This document shows positions 27,564-35,300 of a stretch of DNA of 48,401 nt, in pieces. Positions within the stretch are counted from its first letter, which is position 1, and every line of letters starts with the position of its first letter. The notes beneath the pieces are model-generated. The model was given only the letters and a program-made list of their open reading frames with translations. It did no database searches and was not told where the DNA came from. The translations under genes and the position numbers were made by a program. Source of the DNA: a virus; the IMG/VR virus record IMGVR_UViG_3300045996_003364, positions 1 through 48,401 of that record. One strand, given 5' to 3'.

Positions 27564-27682
27564 TGACGAGGCGGCAGAAGATCAAGCGGCGTGAGGCCCC
27601 AGGCCCGCGCCGCGCCGCGCGCCTCGAGGCGCAGGAGATCCTGAAGATCACCCTCCACCTGAGAACGCGGGGCTGGCGATGA
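27563..27682 (+). CDS. Tiny basic protein
   Basis: This is a 39-aa, Arg/Lys-rich protein (TRRQKIKRREAPGPRRAARL) whose ATG overlaps the stop of the ssDNA-binding gene (TGATG) and whose stop overlaps the next ATG. The double coupling and basic charge suggest a nucleic-acid partner. Function is unknown. Confidence 0.6.
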   Translation: MTRRQKIKRREAPGPRRAARLEAQEILKITLHLRTRGWR

Positions 27683-27945
27683 CGACGTCGCTCGTACTCC
27701 TCGAGGTGCGCCAGGAGCGCCACCGTCAGGAGCAGCTGCGTCGCGAGGGTCGCTTCACGTACACCCTCGCCACGCCTGACGGCATGGACGACGGCGAGAA
27801 GCTCGCCGCCCTGATGGAGGAGGTCGGCGAGGTGGCGCGTGCGATCCTCGGCGACCACGACATCGTTCAGGACGGCGGCGACGTCCGGAAGGAACTGATC
27901 CACGTCGCCGCGGTCGCGGTCGCGTGGGCGGAGTCCCTCCGATGA
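27679..27945 (+). CDS. MazG-like nucleotide pyrophosphohydrolase
   Basis: This is an 88-aa protein. The helical pattern EKLAALMEEVGEVARAILGD (residues 38-57) with GDVRKELIHVAAVAVAWAES (70-88) is the EExxE...ExxxD-like arrangement of single-domain MazG pyrophosphatases, which remove pyrophosphate from (d)NTPs. In phages this may limit ppGpp-type alarm signals or bad nucleotides. The fourth acidic residue of the site is not clear. It is coupled on both sides by ATGA overlaps. Confidence 0.75.
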   Translation: MTTSLVLLEVRQERHRQEQLRREGRFTYTLATPDGMDDGEKLAALMEEVGEVARAILGDHDIVQDGGDVRKELIHVAAVAVAWAESLR

Positions 27946-28103
27946 AGGCGGCTAGCGTGATCGGCTTTACCTCGACCGAGGTGCGGATCCTCGAGTGCAA
28001 GCGAGGCAAGGTGCTGGTCGAGGTCGGCGGCGCGCGCAAGTGGGTGCCGCAGGGCGACGTCCTCGTCGTCACCGCCTGCTTCGACCTGAAGGCGGGCGAG
28101 TGA
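27942..28103 (+). CDS. Small protein of the replication cluster
   Basis: This is a 53-aa protein, beta-rich (EVRILECKRGKVLVEVGGAR, then KWVPQGDVLVVTACF), like an SH3-type barrel. Its ATG overlaps the stop of the MazG-like gene and its stop overlaps the next start. Function is unknown. Confidence 0.65.
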   Translation: MKAASVIGFTSTEVRILECKRGKVLVEVGGARKWVPQGDVLVVTACFDLKAGE

Positions 28104-28204
28104 TGCCGCGCAAGGGGGTCACGTTCCTGCTTCACGTCTGGATCGTCAACTCGCTGCTGATCACCGCAGTGCTGACGGCGCACCTGATGGACGTGCTGTC
28201 GTGA
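28103..28204 (+). CDS. Tiny single-span membrane protein
   Basis: This is a 33-aa protein with one span (VTFLLHVWIVNSLLITAVLT). Start and stop overlap the neighbours (TGATG and GTGA). Its placement inside a replication cluster is odd; it may tether a complex to the membrane. Confidence 0.6.
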   Translation: MPRKGVTFLLHVWIVNSLLITAVLTAHLMDVLS

Positions 28205-29175
28205 GCGCCGTCGACGTCGAGCGCAGCCCGTTCGTCATGCCGCCGGTGCCGGACAACTTCCGGGTGACCGAGGAGGGCCTCGTCGTGCCGCTCGAGGCGC
28301 CCCCTCCGCAGCCGGACTACCTCGGCGGCTACATCAAGTCGTTCTCGGCCTCGAGCCTCCGCCTGCTCCGCGTCTGCCCGGAGGCGTACCGGCAGCGGTA
28401 CATCCTCGGCCGGAAGGAGCGCCCCGGCGGCGCCCTGACGCTCGGCTCCGCCGTCCACGACGCGCTGGCGTTCAGCCACGCAGACAAGGTGACGTCGGGC
28501 GTCGACAAGCCGGTGCCGGAGGTCGTCGAGTACTTCCACGACAAGTCGTGGCCGAAGGCGGTCGAGAGCGACGGCGGCCTCGATGTGATCAAGTGGGACG
28601 ACGGCGTGAAGCCGGACGACTACCGGCGCGACGGTGAGCGGATGGCGCAGGCCTACCACCACACCGTGTCGCCGCGGATCCAGCCGGTCGAGCGTCCCGA
28701 GCAGAGGTTCGACCTGTACGTCGACGGGATCCCGGTGCCGTTCATCGGCTACCTCGACTTCGTCGAGCAGGAGGACGTCATCGACCTGAAGACCGGCAAG
28801 CAGGTCAGCCGCAAGCCGGACGCCAACTGGCGGATGCAGGGCGCCATCTACACGCTGGTGAAGCAGAAGCCGACGCACTTCCACTCGCTCTCGAGGGCGA
28901 AGACGCCGTCGATCGCGACGCCTCTCACCGACCCCGACATGGCGATCCCGTACCGGCACGACATCGCCGAGGTGACGCGCGGTGTCCTGCGCGCCTACAA
29001 GGAGCAGGTCGAGTGGTTCATGAACCGCCACGGCCCCGACGAGGCCTGGCCGACCAACGGGCTGTTCATGGACTACAAGGGCGGCCCCGCCTGCCGCTAC
29101 TGCGGCTTCCGCTCGACCTGCCCAGCGTGGGCGTGGGAGCGGAGCATCGCCAACGAAGGGAGTGTTTCCACGTGA
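28201..29175 (+). CDS. PD-(D/E)XK nuclease with Fe-S cysteines
   Basis: This is a 324-aa protein of the RecB/Cas4-like nuclease superfamily. GSAVHDALA (residues 82-90, with H86), D186 in GYLDFVEQED and IDLKTGK with D195 and K197 form the active site. C59 together with C298, C301 and C307 (ACRYCGFRSTCPAW) matches the four-cysteine iron-sulphur cluster of AddB/Cas4-type enzymes. It should resect or cut DNA ends, for recombination or DNA turnover. No helicase partner is encoded beside it. The GTG overlaps the preceding stop. Confidence 0.85.
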   Translation: MSAVDVERSPFVMPPVPDNFRVTEEGLVVPLEAPPPQPDYLGGYIKSFSASSLRLLRVCPEAYRQRYILGRKERPGGALTLGSAVHDALAFSHADKVTSGVDKPVPEVVEYFHDKSWPKAVESDGGLDVIKWDDGVKPDDYRRDGERMAQAYHHTVSPRIQPVERPEQRFDLYVDGIPVPFIGYLDFVEQEDVIDLKTGKQVSRKPDANWRMQGAIYTLVKQKPTHFHSLSRAKTPSIATPLTDPDMAIPYRHDIAEVTRGVLRAYKEQVEWFMNRHGPDEAWPTNGLFMDYKGGPACRYCGFRSTCPAWAWERSIANEGSVST

Positions 29176-29426
29176 AAAGGCGCAGCTGGTGGGACAGGGT
29201 CGTGTGGTTCCTCGGCTCCTCGCCGCTGGTGAAGGGCGATCTCGTCTACCACTCGAGGCGGGAGCGCCGCCACGGGCGCGACGACCGCGGCTTCTTCCAG
29301 CTGACGGACTGCGGCCGCACCGTGTACTCGATGAACTACTCCTCGCAGCCGGTGCTGATCGAGCATGCCGGGAAGATCGGCCGCCCGTGCAGCCAGTGCT
29401 TCGACCTCGAGGGGTCACAGTCGTGA
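29172..29426 (+). CDS. Small protein with Cys motif
   Basis: This is an 84-aa protein with basic N-terminus (KRRSWWDRVVWFLG) and two cysteine-bearing loops (LTDCGRTVYSM and RPCSQCFDLEG), probably binding one zinc. It is coupled by overlap to the nuclease gene and precedes the HNH-type gene. Function is unknown. Confidence 0.7.
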   Translation: MKRRSWWDRVVWFLGSSPLVKGDLVYHSRRERRHGRDDRGFFQLTDCGRTVYSMNYSSQPVLIEHAGKIGRPCSQCFDLEGSQS

Positions 29427-29439
29427 CACTTCGGGGGGC

Positions 29440-30171
29440 ATGTTCATTCAGTTTCCGAATGGGGACACCGTGACGCTCCTGCCCAGCGGCGACTTCGGCA
29501 TCCGGGGCCACCCCGGGAACGCCTACGACGTCGCAGCGACCTGCTCGCACCCGAACTGCGGGAAGATGGCGGCGCACACCCACCACTGCTGGCCCCGCAG
29601 CTACCTCCGCGGGCAGCCGTACGAGTGGGTGAAGCTCCCCGACGGTGCCGTGATCGGCAACCGCCTCGGCTTCTGCGTCGAGCATCACGACATGCTGACC
29701 GGCGAGATCGGCGGCTACCGTGCGCGCCTCCGCTGGAGCGACGGATGCATGTGGTGGGAGCGGCCGATGGAAGGCGGCCAAGCCTCCGGCGAGGTCTTCT
29801 GGGAATCCCTCGGCCCGACCAGGCACCAGCCTCCGGCCGCGGGCGAGGACGTCGGCCATGAGAACCTGCCGGAGGGCGAGCAGTGCCCCACCTGCGGCCA
29901 CGTGAAGCGCAGCGACCGGTCGAAGCCGAAGCCGGGGAAGCTCCGCCCGACGAAGGAGTGGACGGTCGCCGTCCCCGACGACGCCGAGGTCGGAGCGAAG
30001 ATCCTCGACGAATGGATCGAGGACTTCGCGATCATCCTCGAGGCGACCGAGTGGTCGTCGAGGCTGAAGAGGTACCACGTCCTCGCGGTCGTCCTCGGCT
30101 GGGCGATCATGCACCGCGAGGAGTTCATCGCCGACGTCGCTGAGGCGGCAGAGAGGAGGCTCGGTGCCTAG
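29440..30171 (+). CDS. HNH-like zinc protein
   Basis: This is a 243-aa protein starting at ATG 29440. The first 90 residues hold ATCSHPNCGKMAAHTHHCWP and a later IGNRLGFCVEHHDML, the Cys/His arrangement of HNH-type nucleases with a HH catalytic-type core (H48-H49), N74 and H82-H83. A second knuckle, EQCPTCGHVK, lies near residue 150. The C-terminal 80 residues are a helical domain (LKRYHVLAVVLGWAIMHREE). It could nick or cut DNA; no homing target is evident. Confidence 0.65.
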   Translation: MFIQFPNGDTVTLLPSGDFGIRGHPGNAYDVAATCSHPNCGKMAAHTHHCWPRSYLRGQPYEWVKLPDGAVIGNRLGFCVEHHDMLTGEIGGYRARLRWSDGCMWWERPMEGGQASGEVFWESLGPTRHQPPAAGEDVGHENLPEGEQCPTCGHVKRSDRSKPKPGKLRPTKEWTVAVPDDAEVGAKILDEWIEDFAIILEATEWSSRLKRYHVLAVVLGWAIMHREEFIADVAEAAERRLGA

Positions 30172-30376
30172 CTCCAACCGATGCTGGTGCGGCTCGAGGA
30201 TCAAGCGTGGCGCCGGGACGTGCCACCTGCACGCGCGCGACGACGGCTTCGTCCCCTTGACCCAGAGTCAGATCGACGCGTGGGCGAAGGGGGTGATCTC
30301 GAGCAACCCGCAAGTTGCTGCCGCAGCTAGTACGATCGCACCTGTCCTGCTCCATCTCTCAGAAGGAGACTCATGA
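30164..30376 (+). CDS. Small Cys-rich protein (SEC-C-like)
   Basis: This is a 70-aa protein starting at GTG. The N-terminus (NRCWCGSRIKRGAGTCHLHA) resembles the SEC-C metal-binding motif, and the remainder is helical. Its 3' part contains the TACGAT box of the next genes, and its stop overlaps the first secreted-protein gene. Function is unknown. Confidence 0.65.
   Translation: MPSSNRCWCGSRIKRGAGTCHLHARDDGFVPLTQSQIDAWAKGVISSNPQVAAAASTIAPVLLHLSEGDS
30331..30336 (+). promoter_or_regulatory. -10-like TACGAT before the secreted-protein genes
   Basis: TACGAT in GCTAGTACGATCGC, inside the preceding gene, is the third copy of the TACGAT core. It is 37 bases before the ATG of the first small secreted protein (30373). 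The -35 position is poor. Confidence 0.4.
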
Positions 30377-30525
30377 AGAAGCTGGTAGCACTCCTCGCAG
30401 TCGCTGCTGCTCTCGCAGCGCCCGTGACCGCCTCGGCAACGTGGCAGGATCCGGGCGGCGGCAGCGGCCAGTACTGCAACTACTGGGATCCGTTCGCGGG
30501 CCAGTGGGTCTGGACGAGGTGTTGA
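30373..30525 (+). CDS. Small secreted protein 1 of 3
   Basis: This is a 50-aa protein with a signal peptide (MKKLVALLAVAAALAAPVTA) and a short mature part rich in Trp, Tyr and Gly, with two cysteines (GQYCNYWDPFAGQWVWTRC). The closing GQWVW segment is shared in form with the next two genes. It has AGAAGGAG before the ATG. Function is unknown; a host-surface role is suggested by secretion only. Confidence 0.75.
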   Translation: MKKLVALLAVAAALAAPVTASATWQDPGGGSGQYCNYWDPFAGQWVWTRC

Positions 30526-30527
30526 CG

Positions 30528-30746
30528 ATGAAGAAGCTGATCGTCACCGCGCTCGCCGCCCTCAGCCTCGCACCCGCCGCGGGCGGGGCGGTCTTCACCA
30601 CGAACGTCGACCTGGGCGGCGGCGGGTACCACTCGCTGTACGACTACTGCGCCCAGTTCGGCTGGCACGCGGTCTACCCCGGCTCGGTGCCGGGGTACTG
30701 GTGCCACACTCCGGGTGACGGAACCTGGGTCTGGGTCAGCCCATGA
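30528..30746 (+). CDS. Small secreted protein 2 of 3
   Basis: This is a 72-aa protein with a signal peptide (MKKLIVTALAALSLAPAAGG) and a mature part with two cysteines (DYCAQFGWHAVYPGSVPGYW and CHTPGDGTWVWVSP). The end GTWVW matches the GxWVW pattern of the first. It is two bases after the first gene and overlaps the third. Probably a paralogue. Confidence 0.75.
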   Translation: MKKLIVTALAALSLAPAAGGAVFTTNVDLGGGGYHSLYDYCAQFGWHAVYPGSVPGYWCHTPGDGTWVWVSP

Positions 30747-30928
30747 AGCGGGTCATCGTCACTCTCCTCGCAGCGGTCGCGCTGCTCGTCTCCGTCCCGG
30801 CCGCCACGGCGTCCTGGGAGGACACCGGCAGCAACGATCTCGTCTGCGTCTGGGGCCTCTACGGCCACCTGATCGGCTGCTACAACGTCGTCACGGGCGT
30901 CTGGGTCATCGGCCCGTACCCCGGCTAG
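30743..30928 (+). CDS. Small secreted protein 3 of 3
   Basis: This is a 61-aa protein with a signal peptide (MKRVIVTLLAAVALLVSVPA) and a mature part with two cysteines (DLVCVWGLYGHLIGCYNVVT) ending in GVWVIGPYPG. It is the last gene of the rightward set and runs up to the shared terminator. The three may form small disulphide-bonded extracellular proteins. Confidence 0.75.
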   Translation: MKRVIVTLLAAVALLVSVPAATASWEDTGSNDLVCVWGLYGHLIGCYNVVTGVWVIGPYPG

Positions 30929-31110
30929 TCAGGCGTTGCACGTGAGGGGCCGTCCTTCGGGGCGGCCCCTTCGTATGCGTCGATGACGACGCGCGCCATG
31001 TGCCGCCACCCCTCCCGCTCGTACTCGGAGAGATGCTCCCACCACAGCGCCTCGGGCCGACCGGCGGCCCGGATCAGCGCGGCGGCGGCTACGTCCAGAT
31101 CGCGAGCCAC
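30925..31110 (-). CDS. Small last gene of the virion operon
   Basis: This is a 61-aa protein starting at GTG 31110, inside the end of the previous gene. Its helical part (AAAALIRAAGRPEALWWEHL and EYEREGWRHMARVV) is convincing, but it has no clear ribosome site and its last third is encoded across the terminator hairpin. The call is moderate; function is unknown. Confidence 0.5.
   Translation of the reverse strand: MARDLDVAAAALIRAAGRPEALWWEHLSEYEREGWRHMARVVIDAYEGAAPKDGPSRATPD
30945..30970. terminator. Convergent terminator hairpin
   Basis: AGGGGCCG (30945-30952) pairs with CGGCCCCT (30963-30970), with TCC/GGG extending the stem around a TTC loop. It closes the rightward set at 30928 and the leftward virion operon from the other side; the last leftward gene (30925-31110) runs across it. 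Confidence 0.75.
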
Positions 31111-31229
31111 GGGTAGAGGCTGTCGACGAGGCCCTCGAGCCACGGCACGATCTCGTCGCCGTCCTCGTCGAGCGCAGGCTGCTCCGGCACGTCCTCCTCG
31201 ATCAGGTGGAGGGTGTGCCGGATCTCCAT
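31089..31229 (-). CDS. Tiny acidic protein after the tail lysin
   Basis: This is a 46-aa acidic protein (MEIRHTLHLIEEDVPEQPAL, then EIVPWLEGLVDSLYPWLA). The ATG overlaps the stop of the lysin gene (TGATG). Function is unknown; small acidic proteins after tail lysins are sometimes chaperones. Confidence 0.6.
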   Translation of the reverse strand: MEIRHTLHLIEEDVPEQPALDEDGDEIVPWLEGLVDSLYPWLAIWT

Positions 31230-32380
31230 CAGCTGAAGACCTTCACGGGGTCGATCATGTTCTCGAAGGTGTAGCCGCCCTCGAGCGTCCGCCAGATCTC
31301 GACGTGCGCGTGCGGGCTGCCGTCCGTCCAGGCGGAGACGCGAGCGAGCGACGTGCCGACGGGGACACGCTCGCCGACCCGGAGCTTCAGCGGGTCGACG
31401 TGGCGGAAGACGTAGACGAGGCCGTCGTCGCCGCGGATCTTCACGGTGCCGCCGAAGACCTGCCCGCTGTTGCCGCGCGACTGCTTCACCTCGACGATCT
31501 CCCCGGCCCTGGGCGCGCGCACGACAGCACCGGCGGGGGCGAACCAGTCCTTCGCCGCGTGGTAGCGGCCGCCGTTGCGGGACGGTGCACCTTCCGCGTC
31601 GGCCGCGCCGAACTCGCTCCCCTTGGACATAGGAGTAGAGAGGGGCTTGACCACCTTGACCCCCTTCGGCGGGCGCCCGACCGGCGGGCCGTCCCACTCC
31701 GGCGGAGCCTCCTGCTCTGGGGGCGCCTCTCGCACGCTCACCTGCGCTGCACGCCTGGCATCCTCTTCGGCCTGCGAGGCTGCGACGAGGGCGGAGAGCG
31801 TGCGCTGCGGCGATTCTCCGCGGGCGATGCGACCGAGGTTCTCGAACGCCGCCTGCGCACCGAGGCCGCCAGGGAACGACGTCGTCGACGGCGGAGGGAT
31901 CGAGGCGGTCGTCGGCATCCCCTGCGACGGCAGCTGCGCGACCGCCTTCGGCGACGCGTCGTGGCGCCAGCCGCGGTTGACGTTGTTCGGGTCGCCGCCG
32001 AGCGCCTTGTAGATCGCCGAGTTGTTCCGGTACCAGTTCGAGTTCAGGTTCGTCGGGTCGTTGCCCGCACCGATCGGCGCCCACTTCGCCCCGATCGCCT
32101 GCAGCGTCCGCAGGCCCTTGCCGACGTAGTTCTCCCGCAGCAGCCTCGCGGCGGCGTCGATGCCTTCCGCCCAGTCCTTGTAGCGGCGGCCGGGGCCGAT
32201 GCCCCACGCGTTGTGGCTGCCCTGCGGGACGGCCTTGCCGAAGCTCGACTCGCCACCAGAGATCGCGATGATCAGGCGCGGGTCGATGCGGTAGCGGTTC
32301 GCCGCCGACATGATCGCCGGGAGATGTTCCGCCAGCGGCGACTTCTTCTCGCTCAGGTACTTGCCGAGGTCAAGGGCCAT
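31229..32380 (-). CDS. Two-domain virion muralytic protein (lysozyme-like + M23)
   Basis: This is a 383-aa protein starting at MALDLGKYL; the frame before is inside the giant gene. Residues 25-125 resemble a lysozyme/glucosaminidase/SLT fold (IIAISGGESSFGKAVPQGSH, NAWGIGPG). A Pro/Gln-rich linker (about 165-240) leads to an M23 metallopeptidase with the zinc ligand pattern HxxxD (RYHAAKDWF, near residue 272) and HxH (HAHVEIW, near 358). The two activities would cut the sugar chain and the peptide bridge during DNA entry. Its start lies within the end of the giant gene, implying translational coupling. Confidence 0.85.
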   Translation of the reverse strand: MALDLGKYLSEKKSPLAEHLPAIMSAANRYRIDPRLIIAISGGESSFGKAVPQGSHNAWGIGPGRRYKDWAEGIDAAARLLRENYVGKGLRTLQAIGAKWAPIGAGNDPTNLNSNWYRNNSAIYKALGGDPNNVNRGWRHDASPKAVAQLPSQGMPTTASIPPPSTTSFPGGLGAQAAFENLGRIARGESPQRTLSALVAASQAEEDARRAAQVSVREAPPEQEAPPEWDGPPVGRPPKGVKVVKPLSTPMSKGSEFGAADAEGAPSRNGGRYHAAKDWFAPAGAVVRAPRAGEIVEVKQSRGNSGQVFGGTVKIRGDDGLVYVFRHVDPLKLRVGERVPVGTSLARVSAWTDGSPHAHVEIWRTLEGGYTFENMIDPVKVFS

Positions 32381-35300
32381 CGGGGATCCTGTACGCGTCG
32401 TTCGCCGCATCGTTCACGGCGCCCACGGTGGCGTCCCACGTCGCCTCGACGACAGCGTGAAGCTCCTCCACCGTCGGCGCGTCGAAGACCTCGTCCTCCG
32501 GCACGAAGCCGTACTTGCGCATCGTCGTCGCCTTGATGCGGGCCTGCTCGAGCAGCTTCTCCTCCTCGTCGGCCTCGTCGAGGTCGCCCTGCGCCTGCCG
32601 CCACAGCGACTGGTTCTCGTACAGGGCCGCCTTCGCCGCCACGCTCGTCTCGTCCGGCGGGCTGCCGAAGTACGTCTCGATCTCGTTCGCCCACGCCTGC
32701 ACGCGACGCTGCGCCCGCATCCCCGACTCCTCCGACATGCGCTCCCACCTCTCGACGATCTCGTCGCGCACGTAGCGGGTCGGGTAGGCCCGCCCGAAGA
32801 TCAACTCCTTCGTGTACCGCTCGGCCGTCTGGTCGACGCGCAGCTTCGACGGCGTCCGCTCATGGTTGAACCACCTGAACGCGCCGGGGAAGTAGTCGGC
32901 GACGTAGTCGAGCGGGGTGTTCGCGATCATGAAGTCGTCGGCTGCCGTCGACCAGCTGTACGGCTCCCCGTAGATCGACTCGCGGGTCAGGCCAGCCCAC
33001 ACCAGGCGGGCGCCGGTGCCGAAGTTCTCCGTCCACTTCCGCTCGCTCTCGGCGAGGCCCAGCAGCTGCAGGCCGGTGCCGACCATGTCGGAGGCCGTCG
33101 CGAACGGCAGCCACTGCCCGATGTCGGTCTGGTCGGAGTACTCGATGCCCTCCGGCGTGACGCCCTCCCCGATCTCGAGGCTGTACTTCGTCGGCTGCGC
33201 CCACTCGGCGATCCGGCGGCGCATCTCCTCCCAGCCGTCGTCTCCCAGCTGCGCCAGCATCGTCGTCCAGAACGGGTGGTTGGCCGGGTAGCGGAGCGTG
33301 AAGCGGGAGGCGGAGACGAGCCAGCCGGACACGAAGAAGACGGCGCGGAGCATGTCGCGCTCGGCCGGGGGCAGGCCCCTGAAGCGGACGACGTCCTCCT
33401 CTGCGTACCGGGCGATCTGGTTCAGGTACGCGCGGCTCGCCTCGTTCGTCTTCGCGGCGTCGAGGAGCGCCAGCATCTGCTGCTCGGTGCGCAGGCCCGC
33501 CCGCCGCATGTGGTGGATGATCGACGTCGAGCGCAGGAACGCCTCCGGCCGCGACACGGCGGTGCCGACCGCGCTCGCCGTCCGCTCGATCAGCTGCGCC
33601 GCCGTCGGTGCGCCCCTCGAGAGTTCGCCGAGGGTCAGCGCCTCGAAGAAGCCGGAGCCGACCTCGGCCTCGAGGCGCCCGAGCAGGTCGGGGTTGCCGT
33701 GGGCCATCCGCACAGCCCGACCGAGGTTCATCGGCATGAACAGGCCCTGGTGCATCGTGTTGAGGGTGCCGGTGGCGCCGACGTTCAGCACGATGTAGCG
33801 GAGCGCGATGTACATGCGCAGCCGCTGCAGGGCGTTCAGGGTCTTCAGGACGTCGGCGACCTTCGAGAGGCCCCGGCCCAGCACCTGCCGGTTCAGCAGC
33901 GCCCCGCTCATGTCGCGCACGTACGCCTCCTTCACCCAGTTCGGGATGAAGTACAGCGTCCCCGCCGACGGGTCGGCGTCGAAGCCCGTCTCGGGGAACA
34001 CGCGGTTGCCGATGTCGAGCGCGGCCCCGTGGATCCGCTCCGCCAGTTCCACCGGCAGCAGGTCGAGGTCGGCGTCGTCGAGCGACGGGGACGCCTCGAG
34101 CGACTCCCACATGCGGGCGTCCGCCTCGTTCTCATGGCGCGTCCAGCCGCGCAGGCCGTCCGGGTTGAAGACCGAGTGGCCCGGAGGCTTCGCGGCGAAG
34201 TCGTAGAAGCCGTCGACGATCGGGATCGGGGTAGCCCAACCGGAGGTGCGGATCATCTCGAGCTTCTCCTGCTGCTCGACGTACCGCTGCCACCGCTCCG
34301 CGTTCTCGAGGACGTTCGTCGGCCCGGGGACGTCGCGGGCCTGCTCCTCGAGGATGCCGGTGCGCTCCCGCACCCGGTCGCGAGGCTTCGACAGCCCCGA
34401 CTTCTGCCGGAGCCGGTCGAGCGGGTTGCGCGACAGCGGGGTGCGGCGGCTGATGAAGAACGCGCCCTCCTTCGCCTGCATGCCCCAGAGGGGATCCCAG
34501 AGGTCGGCGATCCAGGCGGTGTACTCCGGATCCATCAGGGCCTCGTCGACGAACTGGCGGTACTCCTCGGGGATCTTCGTGCGGCCCCTGTAAGCCTGCC
34601 TCGACTCCTTCGCGTAGTGCTGCCACCGCTCCCGCAGCTGCGTCACCGTCGGCCGCCCCATCGCCGCCCACGCCTCCACCGAGTACGCGAAGATCTCCTG
34701 GGCGCGCTCGTCGATGACGTCGCCGTCCATCTTCAGCCGCTTCGCGATCCGGTCGGCCCACTCCGGGTCGTAGTCGGCGACCCAGCCCAGCTGCTCCGGC
34801 AGGAATGCGTGCGCCGCCTCATGCACCACCGTGGTGAGGTCGGCGGCAGGCCCCAGGATGATCTCGGTGCCGTCCTCCCGCACCAGGGCGCCGCCGCGAG
34901 GCTCGCGCGGCTCGGTGTCGTAGAAGCGCGCGTAGTCCCACTGGAAGTACACGTCCTCGGGGGAGGCGATGGCCCCGAGCGCCATCGTGCGGGTGTTCGG
35001 GGGCAGCACGCTCTCCGGGAACTCGAGGACGACGTCGCCGTGGAACGCGGCCATGCCCGGGTTGGAGGTGAACCAGGCCGCCTCCGGCTGGCGCTCGGTG
35101 CCGACCTTCACCACCCGATCCTTCAGGATCGACTCGGCGCCGCCCTCGGAGGTGCCGTGGTACACGAACCCGGGCGTCGGGGGCATGTCCCACGCCTCCC
35201 CCTTCGACAGGATCCGCGGCGTTACTCGGGGGGCGTCGGCTCCGGCTCCGGCTCCGGCGCGGGCGATGGCGTCGGCGAGTCGCTCGCCCACGGCACGGGC

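Noticed and set aside
28132-30204. 690-codon leftward frame over the nuclease and HNH-like genes
   Set aside because: Antisense shadow of recognisable nuclease motifs on the other strand.
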